Numbered from the stretch's first letter, positions 1 to 7,538 are shown. The stretch: DNA of 13,281 bases from Actinomycetes bacterium (GCA_023436925.1 JAEZHJ010000098.1:1-13281), one strand, 5' to 3'. Program-made: numbers and translations. Notes: generated by a model not told the origin, from the sequence alone.

Positions 1-293
1 CGGGCCTGGTCTTCGCGCTCGAGGACCGGCTGTGGACCACCCCGTCCGGCAGCACCGGGATCCTGCCGTCGGTGACCGTGGCAGAGATCTTCGCCGTCGC
101 CGAGCGCAACGGAGTGGACACCGGGGAGGCCCTGTTCACCGTCGAGGACGCCGCCAGCTGCGACGGCATGTGGCTGGTCTCGGCGATCCGCGGCGTGCTG
201 CCCGTGCTGCAACTCGACGGCCGCACCCTGCACCACGACCCCGCCGTGACCAGCGTCTTGTCGATCGCCGGCGGCTTCCCGCCCATCGACTGA
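1..293 (+). CDS. pabC: Aminodeoxychorismate lyase-like class IV aminotransferase, C-terminal end (5' truncated)
   Basis: The reading frame enters at base 3 and ends at TGA 291-293, giving 96 residues of a protein that begins outside the window. Visible elements are GRTLHHDP near the end, SGSTGILPSVT near residue 20 (the tGiLPGvT cofactor-loop motif of fold-type IV PLP enzymes) and MWLVSAIRGVLPV, which corresponds to the FLTSSVRGV-like segment of 4-amino-4-deoxychorismate lyases. The family releases pyruvate from aminodeoxychorismate to give p-aminobenzoate for folate synthesis. The catalytic lysine would lie upstream of the window and cannot be checked. A branched-chain or D-amino acid aminotransferase of the same fold is the alternative. 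A GTG at base 72 is internal, since homology to the family continues upstream of it. The gene is followed by a strong hairpin and then by a convergent gene. Confidence 0.72.
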   Translation, partial: GLVFALEDRLWTTPSGSTGILPSVTVAEIFAVAERNGVDTGEALFTVEDAASCDGMWLVSAIRGVLPVLQLDGRTLHHDPAVTSVLSIAGGFPPID

Positions 294-307
294 CCGCGGA
301 CAGCAAG

Positions 308-349
308 AGGCCCGCCTGTCTCGAACCCCTCTTCGAGTCGGGCGGGCCT
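308..349. terminator. Bidirectional hairpin terminator between convergent genes
   Basis: AGGCCCGCC (308-316) pairs perfectly with GGCGGGCCT (341-349). After a 3-nt internal mismatch, CTCGAA (320-325) pairs with TTCGAG (332-337) around a 6-nt loop. It lies 15 nt after the stop of the aminotransferase and 70 nt beyond the stop of the convergent VOC gene, so it can serve both. There is no T-run, as is common for terminators in high-GC actinobacteria. The remaining 350-418 holds nothing else I can name. Confidence 0.7.
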
Positions 350-418
350 AAAGCTTGGTCCTAACTTGCCTGCGGCCGCCTGCACCCCCCTGCAGTGGCA
401 GCCGACAAACGGTTCAGA

Positions 419-1354
419 TCATGCGGCACTCAAGATGCGCACGGTATTCCCCCACGGATCCAGAAGTTCGAGAATCTTCCCGGACGAATCCGGGCCCCCC
501 TCTCGAACGTCAACATTGTTTCGTGCCACTCGTTCAGCGGCCATTCGCAAGTCTGCGTACGTCGGCACTTTGACAGTGAGCAGTCCCAGTCCGCGAGACG
601 GCGCGCGCAGCCCGACACCCTCGCTCTCCCAGGTGTTCATGGCCATGTGATGGTGGTAGCCACCGGCCGAGACGAAGAGGGCTCCGGGGAACTCGGCGGT
701 CACGTCGAAGCCGAGGGTGTCGACGTAGAAGTCCTTGGCCTGAGCGGTATTCCCCACCCTGAGGTGGACGTGGCCGACCACCTGCGCACCCACGCCGGCC
801 AACGCCCCGCGGTTGCCTGGAGCGGTCTCGAGCAGGTCGCGACCGGCGTCGCTGAGGTGCTGGCCCAGGAAGGCCTGGGGATCGAGGTAGCGGCTGCCCA
901 TCTGGATCTGGTCGCCGTCCCAGTTCCACTGGTCACGCGGCCGGTCGATGTACAACTCGACTCCGTTGCCCTCGGGGTCGTCGAGGTAGAAGGCCTGGGA
1001 GACCAGGTGGTCGGCCGAGCCGGTGTAGAGCTGCGGCGCGTTGATCGCCACCGAGGCGACCACCGTGGCCAGCCCGGCCGCGTCCGGGTGCAGCAGGGCG
1101 GTGTGGTAGAGCCCTGCGCTGCGGCGCTCGCCCCGGGGCAGGCCCGGACGGTGGCGCAGCGTGACCAGGGTCTGGCCGTCGCGCCCGAGCTCGGTGAAGT
1201 CAGTGCCCTGCCCGACCTGGTCCAGCAAGAGCACGTCGCGGTAGAAGGCGGTCATCAGGTCGAGGTCACCCACGTCGAGGGCCACCTGCCCCATCGAGGT
1301 GGCGTCCGGCAGCCGCAGCTCGGCCGGCCTGCCCGTCGTGGCCTTGTTTAGCAT
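419..1354 (-). CDS. VOC-family (CatE-like) ring-cleaving dioxygenase / glyoxalase-superfamily protein
   Basis: The 311-residue protein has two vicinal-oxygen-chelate modules, at about residues 20-138 and 190-309. Module 1 has LYHTALLHP (H84) and DDPEGNGVELY (E133), with Gln23 where many VOC proteins have the first histidine. Module 2 has GHVHLRV (H195/H197), the GGYHHHMAMNTW block (H234-H236) and DPWGNTVRI, where the third-ligand glutamate position is Arg306. This arrangement and length fit the CatE/YfiE group annotated as catechol-2,3-dioxygenase-like, so an Fe(II)- or Mn(II)-dependent aromatic ring opening is possible, but the substrate cannot be read from sequence. The ATG at 1354 is preceded by a good promoter whose -10 box ends 6 nt before it, so the mRNA may be leaderless. 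An AGGA 7 nt before ATG overlaps that box and could act as a ribosome site instead. The last 180 bases are less GC-rich than the rest. The gene is divergent from the MBL gene. Confidence 0.8.
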   Translation of the reverse strand: MLNKATTGRPAELRLPDATSMGQVALDVGDLDLMTAFYRDVLLLDQVGQGTDFTELGRDGQTLVTLRHRPGLPRGERRSAGLYHTALLHPDAAGLATVVASVAINAPQLYTGSADHLVSQAFYLDDPEGNGVELYIDRPRDQWNWDGDQIQMGSRYLDPQAFLGQHLSDAGRDLLETAPGNRGALAGVGAQVVGHVHLRVGNTAQAKDFYVDTLGFDVTAEFPGALFVSAGGYHHHMAMNTWESEGVGLRAPSRGLGLLTVKVPTYADLRMAAERVARNNVDVREGGPDSSGKILELLDPWGNTVRILSAA

Positions 1355-1360
1355 TCAACT

Positions 1361-1389
1361 ATCCTAAGGGCTGCCGCCCGGTTCGCCAA
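1361..1389 (-). promoter_or_regulatory. Sigma-70-type promoter of the VOC gene, probably leaderless
   Basis: On the minus strand, TTGGCG (1389-1384) and TAGGAT (1366-1361) are separated by exactly 17 bp. The -10 ends 6 nt before ATG at 1354, so transcription would start at or next to the initiator codon. Each hexamer matches the consensus at four of six positions. Confidence 0.5.
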
Positions 1390-1407
1390 GCCCCGACCCG
1401 GGGAGGC

Positions 1408-1413
1408 TAAGGT
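1408..1413 (+). promoter_or_regulatory. Candidate -10 box of the MBL gene
   Basis: TAAGGT fits TANNNT and ends 6 nt before the ATG at 1420, the same spacing as in the divergent VOC gene. No convincing -35 is seen at 17 bp. The overlapping AAGGTG and the more distant GGGAGG at 1401-1406 could be ribosome sites instead, so the reading as a leaderless promoter is tentative. Confidence 0.35.
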
Positions 1414-1419
1414 GCCGCC

Positions 1420-2208
1420 ATGCGCCTCGTCCTGCTCGGCACCGGTTCCGCCGACGGGGTGCCGAACCCCTGGTGCGAGTGCGAGACCTGTGCCGACCAG
1501 CGCCCGCGGGGGCGGCGCTCCCCCACCTCGGTCCTGGTGGACGGCACCCTGCTGCTGGACTGCGGGCCCGAGGCCCCCGGCAATGCGACCCGGTTCGGGC
1601 AGACGCTGGCCCGGGTGCGGGCCGTCGTGATCGGCCACGCCCACCACGACCACCTCGACCCTGCCTTCCTGCTGCACCGCTCATGGGTGAGCGAACAGCC
1701 GCTGCAGGTGCTCGGACCGGCACCGGTGATCACTGCAGTTCGGGACTGGCTCGCGCCCGGCCAGACCGCCGTCCGGCTGCGCGAACTGACGGCCGGTGAC
1801 GTGGTCGACCTGGACGGCCATCGACTGACCGCGCTGGCGGCCAACCACGAGGCCTTCGGGGAGGCGCTGGTCTACCTGGTGGAGGACGGGTCCCGGCGGC
1901 TGCTGTACGCCACCGACACCGGGCTGCTGCCCAGCGCCACCCTGGCCGCGCTGCGGGGAGTGGCACTGGACGCCCTGCTGTTGGAGGAGACCTTCGGGAC
2001 CCGCACCGACCTCGGCCAGGACCACCTCGACCTGACCCGGTTCGCGGCCACGCTCGCCGCGCTGCGTGAGGCCGGCACCGTCCATGCGGGCACCCAGGTG
2101 GTCGCCGTCCACCTCAGCCACCACAACCCGCCCCTCGCGGAGCTCGCCGAGGAGCTCGCCCGGCACGGTGCAAGCGTCCACCCGGACGGGGCCGAGCTCG
2201 AGGTGTAG
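1420..2208 (+). CDS. PhnP-like metallo-beta-lactamase-fold hydrolase (stand-alone version of the domain fused to CobU)
   Basis: The 262-residue protein starts with MRLVLLGTGSADGVPNP and carries the MBL metal motif HAHHDH at 73-78 (H73, H75, D77, H78), with H143, D166 (YATDTG) and the VHLSHHNPP block (H231, H234, H235) as further ligands. C19, C21 and C24 match the structural zinc cysteines of PhnP-type phosphodiesterases. LLLDCGPEAP, ATDTGLLP and LLLEETFG are, from memory, hallmarks of the MBL domain found N-terminal to adenosylcobinamide kinase (CobU) in many actinobacteria. Here the protein stops right after that domain. A cyclic-phosphate or nucleotide phosphodiesterase role, perhaps tied to cobalamin assembly, is inference. 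The gene diverges from the VOC gene across 65 bp. Its stop codon is followed after 6 nt by the 21-bp repeat array. Confidence 0.82.
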   Translation: MRLVLLGTGSADGVPNPWCECETCADQRPRGRRSPTSVLVDGTLLLDCGPEAPGNATRFGQTLARVRAVVIGHAHHDHLDPAFLLHRSWVSEQPLQVLGPAPVITAVRDWLAPGQTAVRLRELTAGDVVDLDGHRLTALAANHEAFGEALVYLVEDGSRRLLYATDTGLLPSATLAALRGVALDALLLEETFGTRTDLGQDHLDLTRFAATLAALREAGTVHAGTQVVAVHLSHHNPPLAELAEELARHGASVHPDGAELEV

Positions 2209-2214
2209 CCGATC

Positions 2215-2290
2215 GGGGTCTGTCCCCCGTGTGCCGGAGAACCGTCCCCGTGTGCCACAGAACCGTCCCCGTGTGCCGGAGGACGGTCCC
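2215..2290 (-). repeat. 21-bp tandem repeat array 1 (three full units plus terminal motif)
   Basis: On the plus strand GGGGTCTGTCCCC (2215-2227) is followed by three contiguous 21-bp units at 2228-2248, 2249-2269 and 2270-2290, each starting CGTGTGCC and ending GTCCC. Read on the minus strand, the unit is GGCACACGGGGACGGTTCTC plus one variable base, and the array ends in GGGGACAGACCCC. The unit next to dprE2 (2270-2290) differs in having the palindrome GGACGGTCC. CGGGG (2214-2218) can pair with CCCCG (2225-2229) over a 6-nt loop. The array fills the gap between the MBL stop codon and the convergent dprE2 stop codon, so it may also affect termination. There are no spacers, so it is not CRISPR. 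Confidence 0.9.
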
Positions 2291-2297
2291 CGTCCGC

Positions 2298-3056
2298 TCA
2301 GATGGGCAGCTGGCGCAGGATCGCCTTGGGCAGGTGGCGCAGCACCATCATCACCGGCCGGAAGAAGGCCGGCACCCAGATGAGGCTGCGGCCGTCCCTG
2401 GCGGCGTCGACCACGGTACGGGCCAGCACGTCCGGGCTGATCGCGCCCGGCGCCTGCTTCGCCGTGGCGAGCATCTTGGTGCGGACCTGGCCGGGCCGAA
2501 CCACCAGCACCTTCGGCCCGAAGGGCTCCAGGGCGTCGCCCAGCAGCCGGTAGAAGCCGTCGAAACCGGCCTTGGTCGAGCCGTAGACGAAATTGGAGCG
2601 TCGCACCAGTTCGCCGGCGACGCTGGACAGCGCGATGATCTGGCCGTAGCCCTGGTCCTTCATCCGCTGGCCGAGCAGCACGCCGACGCTCACCGCGCCG
2701 GTGTAGTTCACCTGGGCGATCTCGACCGCGGCCGCCTGGTCCTGCCAGAGCTGCTCGGCGTCCCCGAGCAGGCCGAAGGCGACGATGGCGAGGTCGACGT
2801 CGGCCAGCGCCCAGGCGGCGTCGATCACCGCCGGGTGGGTGTCGAAGGCGGTCGCGTCGAAGTCGAGCAGGTCGACCTCGGTGGCACCCTCCGACAGCAG
2901 CGCCTCGGCGGCCGCCTCCCGGGCACCGCTGGGCCGGGCGGCGAGTACCACCCGTAGCGGCTGCTTGGCCAGGTACTCCCGGACGATCGCCAGCCCGATG
3001 TCGGACGTGCCGCCCAGCAGCAGGATGGTCTGGGGGTTCCCGGTGGCATCGATCAC
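2298..3056 (-). CDS. dprE2: Decaprenylphosphoryl-2-keto-ribose reductase (DprE2), short-chain dehydrogenase
   Basis: The 252-residue SDR starts at GTG 3056, which overlaps the dprE1 stop as GTGA and has GGAG 5 nt upstream. The open frame continues further upstream, but that part is antisense-frame shadow of dprE1. The nucleotide-binding motif GGTSDIG is at 15-21, the active-site serine in ALSSVAG (S144/S145), and the YxxxK pair is Y158/K162 in VYGSTKAG. The C-terminus WVPAFFRPVMMVLRHLP is the hydrophobic, membrane-leaning tail typical of DprE2. The enzyme reduces decaprenylphosphoryl-2-keto-beta-D-erythro-pentofuranose with NADH to decaprenylphosphoryl-D-arabinose, completing the epimerisation begun by DprE1. 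The partner gene next door makes the assignment firm. Confidence 0.93.
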   Translation of the reverse strand: MIDATGNPQTILLLGGTSDIGLAIVREYLAKQPLRVVLAARPSGAREAAAEALLSEGATEVDLLDFDATAFDTHPAVIDAAWALADVDLAIVAFGLLGDAEQLWQDQAAAVEIAQVNYTGAVSVGVLLGQRMKDQGYGQIIALSSVAGELVRRSNFVYGSTKAGFDGFYRLLGDALEPFGPKVLVVRPGQVRTKMLATAKQAPGAISPDVLARTVVDAARDGRSLIWVPAFFRPVMMVLRHLPKAILRQLPI

Positions 3057-4486
3057 AGCAGCTCCAGTCGTCGGGCGAGGTCGGAGGCGAACACCTGGTG
3101 GGGATCGATCCGCCGGCGGGTGGCGATCCAGGCGTCGACCTGGGGGTACATGGCGTGGAAGGTGGCGGCCGTGGTCCGGGAGTCCTTGGCGGTGTAGAGC
3201 CGGCCGCCGAACTCGAGGACACGGGCGTCCAGACCGGTCAAGAACTCGTGCAGGCCGGCCTTGATCGGGAAGTCGACACAGACGTTCCAGCCCGCCATCG
3301 GATAGCTCAGCGGGGCCCGGTTGCCTTCGCCGAAGAGCTTGAAGACGTTGAGGAAGGAGTAGTGGCCCGAGGCCTGGATGTCGCGGATCAGCTGCTTGAA
3401 CTCGGCGACCGCGGTCGGCGGCACCACGAACTGGTACTGCAGGAACCCGTGCGAGCCGTAGGCCCGGTTCCACTCCGAGAACAGGTCGAGCGGGTGGTAG
3501 AAGCCGGTCAGCGACTGGATCTTGCCGCGGTAGTTGCCGCTCTTGGCGTACCACAGGCCGCCCAGCACGCTGAACGTGTACTTGTTCGCCAGTCCGTTGG
3601 GGAAGACGTCCGGCAGCTCGAACAGCGGCTTGGCGTTGAAGGCGAGCGGGTCGGCGGCCAGCTTGGGCGCCTTGTCCCGCAACTGGTCGAGGGTGGCCAG
3701 GGAACCGCGCGAGAGGGCCGCCCGGCCCAGCTTCGGCGCCGGCGAGATGGCGTCGAACCAGGCGCTGGAGTAGTCGTAGCGCGCCTCCGACCCGTCGGAG
3801 TGCACGGCGATCGTCTCGTCCAGGCTGTGGGTGACGACGCCGTCGGCGATGAAGTAGGCGGTCTCGGTGCGGGTCATCCTCAGCACCGCGCGCAGGATGA
3901 TCCCGGTCAGCCCGACGCCGCCCACGGTCGCCCAGAACAGGCTGCCGTCCGGGTCGTCGTCAGACCCCTCCGGGGTGAGGGTGAGGACGCGCCCGTCAGC
4001 GACCAGCAGCTGCAGCGACGCGACGTGGTTGCCGAAGGAGCCGGCCGAGTGGTGGTTCTTGCCGTGGACGTCGGCGCCGATCGCCCCGCCGATGGTGACC
4101 TGGCGGGTGCCGGGCAGCACGGGGACCCACAGGCCGTACGGCAGGGCGGCCCGCATCAGTTCGTCGAGGCTGACGCCGGCGTCGAGGTCGACGGTGGCGG
4201 TGTCCGGGTCGATCGAGTGGATCCGGTTCAGCGCGGTCATGTCGACGACCAGGCCGCCGGCGTTCTGGGCGACGTCGCCGTAGCTGCGGCCCAGGCCGCG
4301 GGCGAGGATGCCGCGGCGCAGGTGGGCCGGAGAATCGGCGTTGTGGCCGGCGACGGCGGCGACCGCCCGGGCGATCAGGTCGACGTCCGGCGTGGCGAGC
4401 ACCTGCGAGGTGGTGGCGGCGGTCCGTCCCCACCCCGAGAGTCGCTGCGTGGTGGTGGGGAGGTCCGGCAAGGGTGAGGTGGTCAT
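3053..4486 (-). CDS. dprE1: Decaprenylphosphoryl-beta-D-ribose 2'-oxidase (DprE1), FAD-dependent
   Basis: The 477-residue FAD oxidoreductase is of the vanillyl-alcohol-oxidase type. The FAD-binding half (about 30-205) contains ARGLGRSYGD at 62-71, LPGTRQVTIGGAIGADVHGKNHH at about 124-146 (H141), and the substrate half runs to the end. AGWNVCVDFPIK places Cys403 at the position of Cys387 in the Mycobacterium tuberculosis enzyme, the residue modified by benzothiazinones, and YTAKDSRTT places Lys434 at the position of Lys418. The C-terminus ASDLARRLELL also matches the mycobacterial one. DprE1 oxidises the 2'-hydroxyl of decaprenylphosphoryl ribose, and DprE2 reduces the keto product. The arabinose donor feeds cell-wall arabinan. 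The ATG at 4486 has GAGGGG only 2 nt before it, but a TAGAGT box 8 nt upstream suggests a leaderless start. It follows glnE by 81 nt on the same strand. Confidence 0.95.
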   Translation of the reverse strand: MTTSPLPDLPTTTQRLSGWGRTAATTSQVLATPDVDLIARAVAAVAGHNADSPAHLRRGILARGLGRSYGDVAQNAGGLVVDMTALNRIHSIDPDTATVDLDAGVSLDELMRAALPYGLWVPVLPGTRQVTIGGAIGADVHGKNHHSAGSFGNHVASLQLLVADGRVLTLTPEGSDDDPDGSLFWATVGGVGLTGIILRAVLRMTRTETAYFIADGVVTHSLDETIAVHSDGSEARYDYSSAWFDAISPAPKLGRAALSRGSLATLDQLRDKAPKLAADPLAFNAKPLFELPDVFPNGLANKYTFSVLGGLWYAKSGNYRGKIQSLTGFYHPLDLFSEWNRAYGSHGFLQYQFVVPPTAVAEFKQLIRDIQASGHYSFLNVFKLFGEGNRAPLSYPMAGWNVCVDFPIKAGLHEFLTGLDARVLEFGGRLYTAKDSRTTAATFHAMYPQVDAWIATRRRIDPHQVFASDLARRLELL

Positions 4487-4494
4487 CGCCCCTC

Positions 4495-4500
4495 ACTCTA
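4495..4500 (-). promoter_or_regulatory. Candidate -10 box of dprE1
   Basis: TAGAGT on the minus strand ends 8 nt before the dprE1 ATG. No -35 is apparent at 16-18 bp. A perfect TTGACA sits further upstream (4545-4540) at a spacing that does not fit this box. If real, dprE1-dprE2 has its own leaderless promoter inside the 81-nt gap after glnE. Confidence 0.35.
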
Positions 4501-4567
4501 GTGGGGGCGGGCGCGCCGCAGGGCCGACCCGTGGTTCGCTGTCAAGACCCGGGCCAGGCCGGACGCC

Positions 4568-7531
4568 TCAGTCGTCGGCTCCCCAGAACAGCCGGTCCAT
4601 CACCTGGCGGGCGAGCCGGGCGCGGCGGCGGTAGTCCTCCACCAGCATCGAGGACTCCCCCTTGTTGTAGCCGAGGATCTGCGCGACGGCCGACAGGTCG
4701 CGGATGTCGGTCGGGATGGTGTCGGAGGCGCGGCCGCGCAGCAGCATCACCGCGTTGCGGATCCGGGAGGCGAACTCCCACGCCTCGCGCAGCGAGCGGG
4801 CGTCGTCCGCCCCGATCAGGCCGGCCTCGTGGGCGCCGGCAAGGGCTTCCATGGTGCGCGAGGTGCGCAGGCCGAGGCAGGTCCAGGCGTGCTCGAGCTG
4901 GACGAGCTGCACCACCCACTCCACGTCGGACAGGCCGCCCGGGCCGAGCTTGGTGTTGCGCGCCGGGTCGGAGCCGCGCGGCAGCCGCTCGCTCTCCATC
5001 CGGGCCTTCAGCCGGCGGATCTCCAGCAACTGGCTGCGGGTGAGGCCGTCGGCGGGGTAGCGGATCGGGTCGATCAGCTCTTCGAAGCGGCGGCCGAGCT
5101 CCGGGTCACCGGCTCCGGCGCGGGCGCGCAGCAGCGCCTGCGCCTCCCAGGTGGACGACCAGCGCTGGTAGTAGGCGGCGTAGGAGGCCAGGCTGCGGAC
5201 CATCGGGCCGCCCTTGCCCTCGGGCCGCAGGTCGAGGTCGATCTGCAGCGCCGGGTCGGGCCCGGGCTGGGCCAAGAGGGTGCGCACCCGACCGACCAGC
5301 GTGGTCGCGACCTGGGTCGCCTCGGGCGAGTCGGCGTCGACGACGATCATCGCGTCGGCGTCCGAGGCGTACGACAGCTCGGCCCCGCCCCAGCGGCCCA
5401 TCGCGATCACCGCCAGCGGCGGGACGCCGGCCAGGCCGCGTCCGGCCACCGCCAGCGCGGCGTCGATGGTGGCCCCGGCCAGGTCGGAGAGCGCCTCGCC
5501 GAGGTCGGCCAGGTCGATCTGGCCCAGCAGGTCGGCCATCGCCAGCCGCAGCAACTCGCTGCGCCGCACCGCGCGCAGCGCCGCCACCGCCTCGGTGTCC
5601 TTGTCGTAGCGCCGGGTGGCAGCGGCCATCTCGGCCTGCACCACCTCGCGGGGGCGCGGCGTGAGGCCGTCCGGCTCGCTGAGCCAGGCGGCGCTCTGCG
5701 GGTTGCGCAGCAGCAGGTCGACCGCGTAGCGACTGGACGCCAGCACCTTGGCGAAGTGCTCCGCGGTGGCGCCCTCGTCCCGCAGCGCCCGCAGGTACCA
5801 CGGTGTCGTCCCGAGTGCGTCGGAGACCTGCCGGAAGGCGAGCAGGCCGTGGTCGGGGTTGGGGCCGGCGGTGAACCAGCCCAGCATGGCCGGCAGCAGT
5901 TGCCGCTGGATCTCGGCGCGGCGGCTCAGGCCACCGGTCAGCGCCTCGATGTGGCGCAGCGCCGCCTTCGGGTCGCCGTAGCCGAGCGCCCGCAGCCGCT
6001 CCTCCGCGCCCTCGGAGGTGAGCCGTACCTCGCTGGACGGGATCCGCGCCACCGCCTCCAGCAGCGGGGAGTAGAACAGCCGGTGGTGCAGCGCGAGCAC
6101 CCGCCGGGTCGAGCTGCGCCACAGGTGCACGAGCTCCTTGCCGTCGGGCAGGCCGACCGAACGCGCCAGCCAGCGCTGGTTCGCCTCGTCGGTCGGCATC
6201 AGGTGGGTGCGCCGCAGCCGGTAGAGCTGCAGCCGATGTTCGAGCAACCGCTGCAGCCGGTAGGCGGTGTTCAGGTCGTGTCCGTCCGCCCGTCCGACAT
6301 AGCCGTGGGCGATCAGGGCGTCGAGCGCCTCGAAGGTGCCCCGCAGCCGCAGCCGCTCGTCACCGCGGCCGTGGACGAGCTGCAGCAGCTGGACGCTGAA
6401 CTCCACGTCCCGCAGCCCGCCGGCGCCGAGCTTGATCTCCACCTCGGCCTGGCCCGGCGGCAACAGCGAGACCACCCGGCGGCGCATCGCCTGGGTCTCG
6501 GCCACGAACTGGTCGTCGTCGGCCACCCGCCACACCATCGGCCACACGATGTCGACGAAGTCCTGGGCCAGGGCGAGGTCGCCGGCCATCGGGCGAGCCT
6601 TGAGCATCGCCTGGAACTCCCAGTTCTTCGCCCACTTCTCGTAGTAGGCGCGATGCGAGGCGAGGGTGCGCACCAGCGGGCCCGCCTTGCCCTCGGGACG
6701 CAGCGCCGAATCGACCTGCCAGATGGTGCCGGCGGGAGTGTGGGCGGAACAGACCCGCACCATCGCACCCACCAGCCGGGTGGCGACCTCGACGGCCCGG
6801 TCGGTGGCGCAGACCGGTTCACCAGCATCATCCAGGGCGGGCTCGGCGATGTAGAGCAGGTCGACGTCGCTGACGTAGTTCAGCTCTCGGGCCCCCGTCT
6901 TGCCGAGCGCGATCACGCCGAGCCGGGCGCACTCCCACCCGGGTACCTCGCCACGGGCCAGCGCGAGCGCGGCGGCGATCGTCGCGTCGGCGAGGTCGGC
7001 CAGCTCGCCGGCGATCTCGGGCAGCACGGCGAGCCCGTCCGGGGCGGTGAGGTCGCGGCCGGCGATTCGCAGCAGGGCCCGGCGATAGGCGTACCGCAGT
7101 TCGTTGGACTGCGCGGGGTCGGCCACCGGGGCCTCGGCGGCCGGGTCGGCACCGATCGCGGTGAGCAGTTCGGCGCGCAACGCGGGAGCGGAGCGGCGGG
7201 CGATGTCGCCGGCCAGCACGTCCGCCTCCTGCGGGTGGGCGGCGAGGTGCTGGTTGAGGGCCACGCTCGTCCCCAACACGCGGGCCAGCCGCCGCGCCCA
7301 CTGCCGGTCGTCAGCCAGCGCGGGCAGCAGGTCGGAGCGGGCCCGGACCAGCCGGGCCAGGCCGTTGAAGGCGAGGTCGGGGTCGGCGGCGGCGGCCAAC
7401 TCCTCCAACAGCATCGTCCATTCGGCCTCGCCGAGTTCGCCGGCCCAGGCCTCGGCGACCGGCACGTGGCTGGACGGGTCGCCGAACCCCCACCGCGCCA
7501 GGCGGGCCGACAGGGTCTCGGTGCGGGCCAT
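4568..7531 (-). CDS. glnE: Bifunctional glutamine synthetase adenylyltransferase / adenylyl-removing enzyme
   Basis: The ATG at 7531 gives 987 residues, the usual length of actinobacterial GlnE; the open frame runs upstream to 8032 but that part overlaps the divergent gene and lacks homology. Two nucleotidyltransferase modules are present. The N-terminal one has ALGKTGARELNYVSDVDLLY at 208-227 (D222, D224), ALRPEGKAGPLVR at about 276-288 and the KLGAGGLRDVEFSVQ helix-loop near 367-381. The C-terminal one has AMGRWGGAELSYASDADAMI at 710-729 (D724, D726), LRPEGKGGPMVRS and KLGPGGLSDVEWVVQ. In the family, one module adenylylates and the other deadenylylates glutamine synthetase in response to nitrogen status. 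There is no Shine-Dalgarno sequence; TACCAT ends 7 nt before ATG, so the mRNA is probably leaderless. No glnA lies in the window. Confidence 0.96.
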   Translation of the reverse strand: MARTETLSARLARWGFGDPSSHVPVAEAWAGELGEAEWTMLLEELAAAADPDLAFNGLARLVRARSDLLPALADDRQWARRLARVLGTSVALNQHLAAHPQEADVLAGDIARRSAPALRAELLTAIGADPAAEAPVADPAQSNELRYAYRRALLRIAGRDLTAPDGLAVLPEIAGELADLADATIAAALALARGEVPGWECARLGVIALGKTGARELNYVSDVDLLYIAEPALDDAGEPVCATDRAVEVATRLVGAMVRVCSAHTPAGTIWQVDSALRPEGKAGPLVRTLASHRAYYEKWAKNWEFQAMLKARPMAGDLALAQDFVDIVWPMVWRVADDDQFVAETQAMRRRVVSLLPPGQAEVEIKLGAGGLRDVEFSVQLLQLVHGRGDERLRLRGTFEALDALIAHGYVGRADGHDLNTAYRLQRLLEHRLQLYRLRRTHLMPTDEANQRWLARSVGLPDGKELVHLWRSSTRRVLALHHRLFYSPLLEAVARIPSSEVRLTSEGAEERLRALGYGDPKAALRHIEALTGGLSRRAEIQRQLLPAMLGWFTAGPNPDHGLLAFRQVSDALGTTPWYLRALRDEGATAEHFAKVLASSRYAVDLLLRNPQSAAWLSEPDGLTPRPREVVQAEMAAATRRYDKDTEAVAALRAVRRSELLRLAMADLLGQIDLADLGEALSDLAGATIDAALAVAGRGLAGVPPLAVIAMGRWGGAELSYASDADAMIVVDADSPEATQVATTLVGRVRTLLAQPGPDPALQIDLDLRPEGKGGPMVRSLASYAAYYQRWSSTWEAQALLRARAGAGDPELGRRFEELIDPIRYPADGLTRSQLLEIRRLKARMESERLPRGSDPARNTKLGPGGLSDVEWVVQLVQLEHAWTCLGLRTSRTMEALAGAHEAGLIGADDARSLREAWEFASRIRNAVMLLRGRASDTIPTDIRDLSAVAQILGYNKGESSMLVEDYRRRARLARQVMDRLFWGADD

Positions 7532-7538
7532 GGTGGCG

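Noticed and set aside
308..349. tRNA fragment, because TTCGAGTC looks like a T-loop
   Set aside because: The element is only 42 nt and forms a simple two-part hairpin; there are no D or anticodon arms.
3057..3554. Upstream extension of the dprE2 frame to 3554
   Set aside because: This part lies wholly inside dprE1 and is Arg/Pro-rich noise; GTG 3056 has a ribosome site and gives a full-length SDR.
4540..4545. TTGACA (minus strand) as the -35 of a dprE1 promoter
   Set aside because: The sequence 16-18 bp downstream has no -10-like hexamer, and the TAGAGT box near dprE1 is about 39 bp away.
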